From positions 248,001-312,000 of the forward strand of contig NZ_JAASQV010000002.1 in NCBI RefSeq assembly GCF_011761945.1: a DNA stretch of 64,000 nt, written 5' to 3'. Below, one piece after another: positions 23,245 to 31,715 of this stretch (the stretch's first letter is position 1; every line of letters starts with the position of its first letter). The DNA is from Sphingomonas leidyi. Lineage in GTDB: Bacteria > Pseudomonadota > Alphaproteobacteria > Sphingomonadales > Sphingomonadaceae. Under the pieces are notes generated by a model. That model searched no databases. It was not told where the DNA came from and saw only the letters and a list, made by a program, of their open reading frames with translations. Position numbers and translations under genes: made by a program.

Positions 23245-23553
23245 ATGAAGATGTTGGTGACGCCCATCCTTTGCGCCTGTCTGGCGGCGTTCGCGCCCGC
23301 CGGGACTGCGGCTGCGCAGCCGGATGGGCATCAGGATTCGGACGGCCGCCCCCGGCGCCAGGCCGGGCCGCCGCTCTCGGTACGCGAGATCGAGCGTCGC
23401 GTGGTGCCGCGGTTGCCCGGGGCCCAATATCTCGGTTTCGACTATGATCCCGCAACGGAAGTTTACACGCTGAAGTTCCTGCGCAATGGATCGGTGATCT
23501 GGGTGGACGTCGACGGCCGGACCGGCGCGATCGTCCGCAAAACGGGCGATTAG
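23245..23553 (+). CDS. PepSY-domain periplasmic protein
   Basis: A 102-residue secreted protein. It has an N-terminal signal peptide (about residues 1-24, ending AAAQ), a short charged linker, and one PepSY-like fold: a helix with REIERRVVPRLPGAQY, then FDYDPATEVYTLKFL and a VDVDGRTGAIV hairpin. PepSY proteins can inhibit proteases or modulate sensors. As the first gene of an operon with a response regulator and kinase (20 bases before the regulator), it is a candidate periplasmic modulator of the kinase. Starts at 23233 and 23251 are also possible. Confidence 0.85.
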   Translation: MKMLVTPILCACLAAFAPAGTAAAQPDGHQDSDGRPRRQAGPPLSVREIERRVVPRLPGAQYLGFDYDPATEVYTLKFLRNGSVIWVDVDGRTGAIVRKTGD

Positions 23554-23573
23554 GGCCCGGCGAGGGGAATGAC

Positions 23574-24242
23574 ATGCGACTGCTGATCGTCGAGGATGAG
23601 CCGAACCTGGGGCAGCAGCTCCGCAACGCGCTGGAAGGCGCGGGCTATGCGGTGGATCTCGCCACCGATGGCGAGGAGGGCCTCTATCTCGGCTCCAACG
23701 AGCAATATGACGCGATCATCCTCGATCTCGGCCTGCCGGAGATCGACGGGCTGACCGTGCTCGACCGCTGGCGCAAGGAAGGCAAGACCACGCCGGTCCT
23801 GGTGCTCACCGCGCGCGACAGCTGGTCGGACAAGGTGGCCGGCCTCGATGCCGGCGCCGACGACTATGTCGCCAAGCCGTTCCAGACCGAGGAACTGATC
23901 GCCCGGCTGCGCGCCCTGATCCGCCGCGCCTCGGGCAATGCCTCCGCCGAGCTGACCGCGGGCGACATCCGGCTCGACACGCGCTCGGGCAAGGTCACGC
24001 GCGGCGGCGAGCCGGTGAAGCTGACCGCCCAGGAATACAAGCTGCTCAGCTACCTGCTCCACCACAAGGGCAAGGTGGTGAGCCGCACCGAGCTGATCGA
24101 GCATATCTACGACCAGGATTTCGATCGCGATTCGAACACGATCGAAGTCTTCGTCACGCGCATCCGCAAGAAGCTGGGCGCCGATGTGATCACCACCATC
24201 CGCGGCCTGGGCTACAGCCTGGAAGAGCCGGCCGACGCCTGA
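23574..24242 (+). CDS. OmpR/PhoP-family response regulator
   Basis: A 222-residue regulator. The receiver has acidic pocket E7-D8 and phosphoacceptor D51 (IILDLGLPEIDG), with the conserved T (LVLTARD) and K (VAKPF). The C-terminal winged helix carries LTAQEYKLLSYLLHH and SNTIEVFVTRIRKKLGAD, the OmpR/PhoB DNA-binding fold. It is most like PhoP/QseB regulators. It is followed by its kinase after only 4 bases. I infer it binds the 11-bp-period TTCA repeats found before this operon and before degP. Confidence 0.95.
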   Translation: MRLLIVEDEPNLGQQLRNALEGAGYAVDLATDGEEGLYLGSNEQYDAIILDLGLPEIDGLTVLDRWRKEGKTTPVLVLTARDSWSDKVAGLDAGADDYVAKPFQTEELIARLRALIRRASGNASAELTAGDIRLDTRSGKVTRGGEPVKLTAQEYKLLSYLLHHKGKVVSRTELIEHIYDQDFDRDSNTIEVFVTRIRKKLGADVITTIRGLGYSLEEPADA

Positions 24243-24246
24243 GCGG

Positions 24247-25692
24247 ATGGCACGGCTCGCCCAGACTCTAGGCGGGCTGCGCCGGCGCCTGTTCGGTCGG
24301 CCCCTCACCGAGCCGGAGCCCGTCGCGCCGGGCGAGGTGCCGTCGCGCCATTATATGCGCACCACCGGATCGGTGAGCCGGCGCATGCTGCTGGTCGCGA
24401 CCGCCTGGATCATGCTGCTGCTCGTCGGCGGCGGCATCGCCCTCGACCGGGTGCTGGTGACCACCGTCACCAAGAATTTCGACGATCAGCTCGACTATCT
24501 GCTCAAGGCGATGATCTTCTCCGCCGAGCTCGACCAGAATGGCGACGTGATGCTCAACCGCGAGCTCGCCGACCAGCGCTTCCTCGAATATAATTCCGGC
24601 GCCTATTGGCAGATCAGCGGCAAGGGCCACGAAGCCTTCCCCTCGCGCTCGCTCTGGGACCAGAAGCTCAAGGTCGACCAGCAGCACAGCGACACCAACG
24701 TGCACGTCTATGACAGCCGCCAGCTTCCCGGCCAGCTGCTGCGCGTCGCCGAGCGCGACGCCGTGCTGCCGGGATCGAACGTGCGCTGGCGCTTCCAGGT
24801 GGCGCAGAGCCGCGAGACGCTGGACGGGCAGATCGCCCAGCTGCGCCGCACCCTGGTGCGCAGCTTCGTGCTGCTCGGGCTCGGCCTGGTCATCATGGTG
24901 GCGCTGCAGACCTGGTACGGGCTGCTGCCGCTGCGCCGGGTGCGCCAGGAGATCGCGCGGCTGCGCGCCGGCGAATCGACGCGCGTCGAAGGCGCGATGC
25001 CCGCCGAAGTCGCGCCGATGGTCGAGGAGCTCAACGCGCTGGTCGAGCATAACGACCGCCAGGCCGAGGAGGCCCGGCGCCATGCCGGCAACCTCGCCCA
25101 TGCGCTCAAGACGCCGCTGAGCGTGATCATGAACGCGGCGGCCGCCGGCCAGCCCGACCTTGCCCAGGCCGTGATCCGCGAGGCGCGCACGATGCGCCGC
25201 CAGATCGACCATCACCTCGCCCGCGCCCGCGCCGTCGGCCGCCGCGGCTCGGCGCACAGCCGCGCCCAGGTCTGGCCGTCGATCGAGGCGGTCGAGCGTG
25301 CGGTCGCCCGGCTCTATCCGAATGTCCGCATCGACATCGACGGACAGAAGGACCTGGTCGCCCATATCGAGCGGCAGGACCTGGACGACCTGCTCGGCAA
25401 CCTGGTCGAGAATGCCGCCAAATATGGCGGCGGCAGCGTGTTCATCACCGCCGGGGTGCAGGCCGGGTTCGTCGAGATCCTCGTCGAGGACGACGGCCGC
25501 GGCATCCCCGAGGCCGATCGCATCCGCATCTTCGATCGCGGCGTGCGGCTGGACAGCGGCAAGCCCGGCACGGGCCTGGGCCTCGCCATCGTGCGCGACG
25601 TCGCCGAAATCTATGACGGCACCGTCAGCCTCGAGGAAAGCGAGGATCTGGGCGGCCTGCTCGTGCGCCTGCGCCTGCCCGCCGCCAGCTGA
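24247..25692 (+). CDS. PhoQ-like sensor histidine kinase
   Basis: A 481-residue membrane kinase. Two membrane helices lie at about residues 46-68 and 200-220, with a ~130-residue periplasmic sensor domain between them. A HAMP-like linker follows. The phosphoacceptor is H285 in LAHALKTPLSVIMNA, and the ATPase domain has LLGNLVENAAKYGG, DDGRGIPEADR and GTGLGLAIVRD. It is the partner of the regulator just upstream. The long cytoplasmic N-terminus before the first helix (about 45 residues with RHYMRTTGSVSRRM) is a little unusual. Confidence 0.94.
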   Translation: MARLAQTLGGLRRRLFGRPLTEPEPVAPGEVPSRHYMRTTGSVSRRMLLVATAWIMLLLVGGGIALDRVLVTTVTKNFDDQLDYLLKAMIFSAELDQNGDVMLNRELADQRFLEYNSGAYWQISGKGHEAFPSRSLWDQKLKVDQQHSDTNVHVYDSRQLPGQLLRVAERDAVLPGSNVRWRFQVAQSRETLDGQIAQLRRTLVRSFVLLGLGLVIMVALQTWYGLLPLRRVRQEIARLRAGESTRVEGAMPAEVAPMVEELNALVEHNDRQAEEARRHAGNLAHALKTPLSVIMNAAAAGQPDLAQAVIREARTMRRQIDHHLARARAVGRRGSAHSRAQVWPSIEAVERAVARLYPNVRIDIDGQKDLVAHIERQDLDDLLGNLVENAAKYGGGSVFITAGVQAGFVEILVEDDGRGIPEADRIRIFDRGVRLDSGKPGTGLGLAIVRDVAEIYDGTVSLEESEDLGGLLVRLRLPAAS

Positions 25693-25786
25693 GGCGATTG
25701 CAACAAACTGAAATTCGGCTGCGACGAACCGGACGCAGAGCGTTCGCGAACTCGCGGATTGCCCTCTTTTGTCCGTCGGGTCACGT

Positions 25787-25817
25787 GGCGGCGCCGGTTT
25801 CTGGGGCCGGCGCCGCC
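25787..25817. terminator. GC-rich hairpin after the PepSY/regulator/kinase operon
   Basis: A perfect 11-bp stem (25787-25797 with 25807-25817) with a 9-base loop, about 95 bases after the kinase stop. It may end that operon, though no T tract follows. The rest of the 222-base gap is AT-rich for this genome and includes an exact TATAAT (25837-25842) and a small palindrome TAGCACTCATGTGCTA (25861-25876). No matching -35 is visible. Confidence 0.45.
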
Positions 25818-25914
25818 CAATCGCGATCCGCCACCATATAATCCTTTGTTTACAACATATTAGCACTCATGTGCTAGACTCCACTCCGGGGATTGTAGAC
25901 GCGAAGGACCAGCG

Positions 25915-26403
25915 ATGACTTCCATTTCCTCGATAGCGCAGCGGATGGATGCGCGGATCGCGGCGGCGGCCTCGGCCGGCACGATCAGCGCCGACGATCG
26001 GGATGCGCTGCGCGGCGCGCTCGGCACGATCGATTCCAGCCTCGCCTCGGATCATCCCGGCAGCGGTACGGGCGGCATGAAGGGCCGGATCGACGGACTG
26101 ATCGACGCGCAGACGAGGCGCGGCGCGCTGACCGACGACCAGGCGGCCGAGCTCAGGCGCTTCTTCGCGGAGGGGCCCGATGACGGCCCCGGCAGCCCCC
26201 CGCCATCGGGCGACGAGATCCCGGGCGACGACACCGGCACCCCGATCAGCGAAGCCGCGGCGCGCCGGCTCGATGCGATGTCCGCCTTCCTCCAGAAGCT
26301 GCGCGATGCCGCCGCGTCGGGCACCACCACCTATGGCGGCAATGCCGGGACGCGAGGCAATGGCGATTCGGCGACCGGCTGGGTGATCGACCGGCAGGCG
26401 TGA
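25915..26403 (+). CDS. Hypothetical soluble protein with two similar helical motifs
   Basis: A 162-residue acidic protein without signal or membrane segment. I do not recognise a family. Two stretches resemble each other: MDARIAAAASAGTISADDRD (from residue 11) and LIDAQTRRGALTDDQAAEL (about 61-79). Both have a helix, a Gly, a hydrophobic, Ser/Thr and DD, as in short SHOCT-like helical pairs. A low-complexity G/P/D/S linker and a final helix (AAARRLDAMSAFLQKLRDAA) follow. It has its own AT-rich upstream region and is convergent with the oxidoreductase gene, 17 bases away. Confidence 0.7.
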   Translation: MTSISSIAQRMDARIAAAASAGTISADDRDALRGALGTIDSSLASDHPGSGTGGMKGRIDGLIDAQTRRGALTDDQAAELRRFFAEGPDDGPGSPPPSGDEIPGDDTGTPISEAAARRLDAMSAFLQKLRDAAASGTTTYGGNAGTRGNGDSATGWVIDRQA

Positions 26404-26420
26404 TCGCCTGCCACTATGCG

Positions 26421-27431
26421 TCATACCCCGCTCAAATCGACCTGGAGCCCCCGCATCGCCTCGGCGGCGAGCGACAGGCTCTTCCTGCGGGCCTGGTGAT
26501 CGAACATCGCGCTGGTGAGCATCAGCTCGTCGGCGCCGGTGCGGGCGACGAAGGCGGCGAGCTGCGCGCGCACCCTGTCCGGCCCGCCGATCGCACTTGC
26601 CGACAGCACCTGATCGAGCATCGCATTGCCATGCCCGCCCAGGGTTTCGCGATAGCCCTGCACCGGCGGCGGCAGCTGGATGCCCTTGCCGGTGGTGCGG
26701 ATCGCGACAAAGGCCTGTTGCTGCGAGCTGGCGAGATACTCCGCCTCCGCATCGGTATCGGCGGCGAAGACGTTGAAGCCCAGCATCAGATGCGGCTTCT
26801 CCAGTGCCGCGGAGGGGCGGAAGTTGCGGCGATACGCATCGATCGCCTCGTCGAGCAGCCCGGGCGCGAAATGCGAGGCAAAGGCATAGGGCAGCCCCAG
26901 CATCGCCGCGAGCTGCGCGCCGAACAGGCTGGAGCCGAGAATCCAGATATCGACCTTCGCTCCCGCGCCCGGCGTGGCGCGGATGCCGGTGCGGCCATCA
27001 TCGGCGAAATAGCTCTGCAGCTCGGCCACGTCGCGCGGGAACTCGTTGCCGTCGCTGCCCAGGCCCCGGCGGATCGCGGCGGAGACGCGCTGGTCCGATC
27101 CCGGCGCGCGGCCGAGGCCAAGATCGACCCGGCCGGGGAAGAGCGCGTCCAGCGTGCCGAACTGCTCGGCCACCTGCAGCGGCGCATGGTTGGGCAGCAT
27201 GATCCCGCCCGCGCCGACCCGGATCGTCGAAGTCGCCTGGCCGACATGCGCGATCACCACCGCGGTGGCGGCGCTCGCGATGCCGTCCATCCCGTGATGC
27301 TCGGCCACCCAGTAGCGGGTGAAGCCGAGCCCTTCGACATGGGCGGCCAGATCGGCGGCGTTGGCAAGGGCCTGGGCGGCGTTCCCGCCCTGGACGATGG
27401 GAACGAGGTCGAGCAGGGAATAGGCAGTCAT
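26421..27431 (-). CDS. LLM-class flavin-dependent oxidoreductase (luciferase-like)
   Basis: A 336-residue FMN- or F420-type bacterial luciferase-like enzyme. It begins [15 protein letters not shown], then [37 protein letters not shown] and [15 protein letters not shown], the typical beta-barrel motifs of this class (MsnO8-like subgroup). Substrate unknown. ATG at 27431 is chosen because it opens the family's first strand; a longer frame exists. It is divergent from the nucleotidase gene; the 148 bases between them contain irregular TCATC/CCGTCGCC repeats but no clear promoter. Confidence 0.9.
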   Translation of the reverse strand: MTAYSLLDLVPIVQGGNAAQALANAADLAAHVEGLGFTRYWVAEHHGMDGIASAATAVVIAHVGQATSTIRVGAGGIMLPNHAPLQVAEQFGTLDALFPGRVDLGLGRAPGSDQRVSAAIRRGLGSDGNEFPRDVAELQSYFADDGRTGIRATPGAGAKVDIWILGSSLFGAQLAAMLGLPYAFASHFAPGLLDEAIDAYRRNFRPSAALEKPHLMLGFNVFAADTDAEAEYLASSQQQAFVAIRTTGKGIQLPPPVQGYRETLGGHGNAMLDQVLSASAIGGPDRVRAQLAAFVARTGADELMLTSAMFDHQARRKSLSLAAEAMRGLQVDLSGV

Positions 27432-27579
27432 GGAGCGCCAGATGGGGAGGCCCAGCACGCTCTGCCATAAAGTTTTCATCGTCGCCGCCGAAGCAATCAT
27501 CCGTCGCCGCGGCTCATATCCGTCGCCCCGGCGAGAGAAGCCTTGATAGCCCGGCCCGCTCGGCCTAACCGCCCCGGAC

Positions 27580-28244
27580 ATGGACCCCGCCCTGTCGCAC
27601 ATCCGCAACTGGATCTTCGATCTGGACAACACGCTCTACCCGGTGAGCGCCAACCTGTTCGCGATGATCGACGCGCGGATCGGCCAATATGTCCAGAACC
27701 TCCTCGGGCTCGACGCAGCCGAGGCGCACAAGGTGCAGAAGGGCTATTTCCACGCGCACGGCACCACGCTGGCCGGGCTGATGGCCGAGCACGGCACCGA
27801 TCCCCACCATTATCTGGCGGACGTGCACGACGTCGACATGAGCGTGCTCGAAGTGAACGAGACGCTGGTCGCGGCGCTCGCCCGCCTGCCCGGCCGCAAG
27901 CTCGTCTTCACCAACGGCGACGCCCCCTATGCGACGCGGGTGCTCGACAGGCTCGGCCTGGGCGCCACTTTCGAGGCGATCCACGACGTCCATGCGACCG
28001 GCTATCGCCCCAAGCCGGATCCGCTGGCCTATCGGGGCCTGTGCGACGCGTACGGCCTCGACCCGGCGCATAGCCTGTTCGTCGAGGACATGGCGCGCAA
28101 TCTGGAGCCCGCCAAGGCGATCGGCATGACCACGGTGTGGATCGACAATGGCTCCGAACAGGCGCCCGACACGGAGCGCGGCTTCATCGACTATACCGTC
28201 AACGATCTCGGAGCCTGGCTCCACAGCATCCTGGAGACTTCCGA

Positions 28245-28248
<4 letters not shown>
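27580..28248 (+). CDS. Pyrimidine 5'-nucleotidase, HAD superfamily
   Basis: A 222-residue HAD phosphatase. The catalytic motif is [11 protein letters not shown] (nucleophile D14, acid D16), and motif II (LVFTNGD) and the Mg site ([18 protein letters not shown]) follow. The early [15 protein letters not shown] segment fits the SDT1/PHM8-like pyrimidine 5'-nucleotidases, which dephosphorylate UMP and CMP. Its TGA overlaps the dapD ATG by 4 bases, so it is co-translated with lysine/peptidoglycan precursor synthesis. No functional link between the two is obvious. Confidence 0.9.
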
Positions 28249-29063
<815 letters not shown>

Positions 29064-29326
29064 TCCTCGCCGGATGCCGGTCACGGTGGCCGCCATGCGC
29101 AACCCATGGGCCGGGTCGGCGGCGACCGATCGGCGGCGCGCGTGCGCACGAATGCCGTCCCCTTGCCCCGGGGACGGTAGAAGCGGCGGGTGATGCCGGT
29201 CAGGTCGGCGGATCGATCGCGCCGCGGGCGAACGGCCGGAAAGGGCCATGGCGCGACCTCGCCCCGCTCGATCGCTAGGGCCACGAAAACGGATGCAGGG
29301 GCCACCGCCAGGCGATATGCCGGGGC

Positions 29327-30091
29327 ATGACCGAAAGCATGACCTATGGGCGCTATCTCGCCCTCGACCAGCTGCTCGCAGCCCAGCATCCGCTGTCGGA
29401 CCGGCATGACGAGCTGCTCTTCATCATCATCCACCAGACCAAGGAACTCTGGCTCAAGCAGATGATCGCCGAGCTGCGCGCGGCGCTCGATCTGGTCCGC
29501 GCCGACAAGCCGGTGGAAGCATATAAGTCGCTCGCCCGGGTCAGCCGCATCCAGGCGGTGATGACGCTCAGCTGGGACGTGCTCGCGACGATGACGCCCA
29601 CCGACTATACGCGCTTCCGCGAAGTGCTGGGCACCAGCTCGGGCTTCCAGTCGGACCAGTTCCGCGCGGTCGAGACGATGCTGGGCCTGCGCGGCGGCGG
29701 CGTGCCGGGGCCGCTCACCACGCAAGTCGCGGTGCTGCCCAGCCTGTGGGACGAAGCGAATGCCGCGCTCGCCCGCGCTGGCTTCGCCGTGCCGGCCGAG
29801 GCGCTGGAGCGCGATTGGCGCAAGCCCTATGTACCCAGCAAGGCAGTCGAGGATGCCTGGGCCGAAGTCTATCGCGACACCACGCGCTGGTGGGAGCTGT
29901 ACCAGCTCGCCGAGAAGCTGGTCGATATCGACGATGCGCTCGCCACCTGGCGGCACAAGCACGTCATCACCGTGAGCCGGGTGATCGGCATGAAGCCCGG
30001 CACCGGCGGCACGCCCGGCGTCCCCTATCTCGAATCGACGCTGGCCAAGCGCGCCTTCCCCGAACTCTGGACGCTGCGGACCCAGCTGTGA
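29327..30091 (+). CDS. kynA: Tryptophan 2,3-dioxygenase
   Basis: A 254-residue heme dioxygenase that opens the indole ring of tryptophan to N-formylkynurenine, the first step of the kynurenine pathway. Conserved features are LLFIIIHQTKELWLKQM (residues 30-46; active-site Phe and His), the proximal heme ligand H212 in RHKHVITVSRVIG, and the substrate loop GTGGTPGVPYL. The length is slightly short but complete for a bacterial enzyme. It overlaps the downstream kynureninase-like gene by 4 bases. Confidence 0.96.
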   Translation: MTESMTYGRYLALDQLLAAQHPLSDRHDELLFIIIHQTKELWLKQMIAELRAALDLVRADKPVEAYKSLARVSRIQAVMTLSWDVLATMTPTDYTRFREVLGTSSGFQSDQFRAVETMLGLRGGGVPGPLTTQVAVLPSLWDEANAALARAGFAVPAEALERDWRKPYVPSKAVEDAWAEVYRDTTRWWELYQLAEKLVDIDDALATWRHKHVITVSRVIGMKPGTGGTPGVPYLESTLAKRAFPELWTLRTQL

Positions 30092-31200
30092 CCGGCTACA
30101 AGCACCTGTTCCAGCGCGCGCTGGCGGCGGCGCCCGAGCGGCTGCACTTCGCCGCGCATTCGCATCATCTGTGGCCCGATGCCTCCTATGTCGGCCAGCT
30201 CGCCGCCTGGGAGGACGGCGTGCGCCTTGCCGACCGCAAATGGGAGCGGGTGATGGGCGAGATCTGGCCCGCGGCCCAGGCGCATGTCGCGGCCGAACTC
30301 GGGCTGCCCGATCCGGGCACCCTGGTGTTCGCTCCGAACACCCATATGCTGCTGCTCGCCATCGCCTCGGCGCTGCCGCGCCGGCCGTTGCGCATCCTTG
30401 CCAGCGACGGCGAGTTCCACAGCTTCCGCCGCCAGGCCGCGCGCTGGGAGGAAGCGGGCACGGCGATCGTCGAACGCGCGCCGCTGGACCGGATCGCCGA
30501 GCGCGCGAAGGCGGGCGGGCACGACCTGATCTTCGTCAGCCAGGTCCAGTTCGGCACCGGCCATGTGCTGAAGGACATCGCCGCGCTCGCCGCGCTCGCC
30601 CGGCCCGACGGCCCCTGGGTGGTGATCGACGGCTATCACGGCTTCATGGCGCTGGAGACCGACCTGTCGGCGGTGGCCGACAAGGTCTTCTACCTCGCCG
30701 GCGGCTATAAATACGCCATGGCCGGGGAAGGCTGCGCGTTCCTCCACGCCCCGCCCGGCTTCGGCCCGCGGCCGGAAGTCACCGGCTGGTATGCCGAGTT
30801 CGAGGACCTGTCGCTGCCGCCGGGCAGCATCGGCTACGCCCCGGACGGCCGCCGCTTCCTGGGCGCGACCTTCGATCCTTCGGGCATCTACCGCTTCGTC
30901 GCGGTGCGCGACATGCTTCGTGAGGAAGGCCTCACCACCGCGGCGATCGCGGCGCATGTCGATGGCCTGCGCGCGCAACTGCTCGCCGGCCTGCCGATCG
31001 CGGCCGAGCTGCTCAATCCGGGCAGCCCCGCGCGCTTCCTGGCGCTCCGCTCCCCGAACGCCCAGCGCTGGAAGGCCGTGCTGGAAGCCGAGGAAGTGAT
31101 CACCGATGTGCGCGGCGACGTGCTGCGCATCGGCTTCGGCCTCTACCAGGACGCGCGCGACGTGGCGCGGCTGATCGAGGCGCTTTCCGAACTCCGCTAG
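30088..31200 (+). CDS. Kynureninase-like PLP enzyme (class V aminotransferase fold)
   Basis: A 370-residue fold-type I PLP enzyme. PLP would be held by D181 (WVVIDGYHGF) and K208 (GGYKYAMAGEG). The GYKY...G lysine loop is like that of kynureninase, and the GTG start overlapping the kynA stop ties it to tryptophan breakdown. It probably cleaves kynurenine to anthranilate and alanine. It is shorter than classical kynureninases (about 410-460 residues). Some relatives are annotated only as class V aminotransferases. No formamidase gene is in the window. Confidence 0.78.
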   Translation: MTGYKHLFQRALAAAPERLHFAAHSHHLWPDASYVGQLAAWEDGVRLADRKWERVMGEIWPAAQAHVAAELGLPDPGTLVFAPNTHMLLLAIASALPRRPLRILASDGEFHSFRRQAARWEEAGTAIVERAPLDRIAERAKAGGHDLIFVSQVQFGTGHVLKDIAALAALARPDGPWVVIDGYHGFMALETDLSAVADKVFYLAGGYKYAMAGEGCAFLHAPPGFGPRPEVTGWYAEFEDLSLPPGSIGYAPDGRRFLGATFDPSGIYRFVAVRDMLREEGLTTAAIAAHVDGLRAQLLAGLPIAAELLNPGSPARFLALRSPNAQRWKAVLEAEEVITDVRGDVLRIGFGLYQDARDVARLIEALSELR

Positions 31201-31205
31201 AAAAA

Positions 31206-31241
31206 GCGGCCGGGCGGGCAATGCGCGGCCCTGCCCGGCCG
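31206..31241 (-). terminator. Rho-independent terminator for urcA
   Basis: A perfect 9-bp stem (31207-31215 with 31233-31241). Read on the minus strand it is followed by CTTTTT (complement of the A run at 31201-31205), so it ends the urcA transcript, 10 bases after its stop. It also lies just after the kynureninase stop, so it may block antisense reading from both sides. Confidence 0.75.
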
Positions 31242-31250
31242 TGAGGAAGT

Positions 31251-31550
31251 TCAGCGGCGCGCGACTCGCGCGGCGCCCCAGCGAGCGGCCAGCTGGCGGC
31301 CGACGTCGCGCTCGACCGTGGCGCGGCAGCGCTGGATCCGGCCCGCTTCGTCCTGGTCGGCGCCCGCATAGGAACCGCAGACCTGCTCGGTCGCGGCGGC
31401 GAGGCGGCGGTCGAGCGCGGCGCGCCCGGCGGCGCTGTTCAGGTCGAGATCGGCATGGCGAACGGTGGCGCTTCGCTCCGGCCGGCCCTCGGCCAGGGCG
31501 GGGACGGCGAGCAGCGTGGCGGCGGCGAGGGCGGCGATGAACCTGGGCAT
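31251..31550 (-). CDS. UrcA-family secreted protein
   Basis: A 99-residue exported protein. A signal peptide of about 20 residues ends ALA-E. The mature part has VRHADLDLNSAAGRAALDRRL and two cysteines (about residues 58 and 75, in EQVCGSY and IQRCRATV), probably a disulfide, which is the UrcA family pattern. Function is unknown; the family is abundant in Caulobacterales and Sphingomonadales. It has a GGAAGGGAG ribosome site before ATG 31550 and its own terminator, and faces a helically phased repeat array shared with the divergent regulator gene. Confidence 0.88.
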   Translation of the reverse strand: MPRFIAALAAATLLAVPALAEGRPERSATVRHADLDLNSAAGRAALDRRLAAATEQVCGSYAGADQDEAGRIQRCRATVERDVGRQLAARWGAARVARR

Positions 31551-31629
31551 GTCTGGCTCCCTTCCATGGGGATTTCCGGCATCGTGCCGGGACCTCGATC
31601 TGATCGCCCGGAAAGCGCCCGGCAGAGAG

Positions 31630-31678
31630 GATGACGAGCCGATGAAGAGCTGATGAAATGCCGATGATTCGCCGATAG
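31630..31678. promoter_or_regulatory. Array of 11-bp direct repeats between urcA and a winged-helix regulator
   Basis: GATGA occurs at 31630, 31641, 31652 and 31663, with a fifth partial GAT at 31674: period exactly 11 bp. On the minus strand the middle two are TTCATC, giving TTCA-N7-TTCA; the outer ones read GTCATC and ATCATC. Repeats one helical turn apart are the usual footprint of OmpR/PhoB-type winged-helix proteins. The array is 80 bases before urcA and 38 before the CadC-like gene. Confidence 0.65.
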
Positions 31679-31715
31679 GGTGGCGCGCGAAGCGAAATAC
31701 GGAGATGGGAGGGGC

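Noticed and set aside
25849..25877. TTTACA (-35) with a candidate -10 before the hypothetical gene at 25915
   Set aside because: The -10 at the right spacing (TGCTAG) is poor; the better TATAAT at 25837 has no -35, so no promoter is called.
27476..27527. TCATC/CCGTCGCC repeats between the luciferase-like and nucleotidase genes
   Set aside because: Spacings (21 and 17) are irregular and not helically phased, so these are not counted with the TTCA boxes.
31680..31715. An upstream GTG start (31680) for the winged-helix/TPR gene
   Set aside because: It would lie at the end of the repeat array, has no ribosome site, and adds residues without family pattern; GTG 31716 has GGGAGGGG before it.
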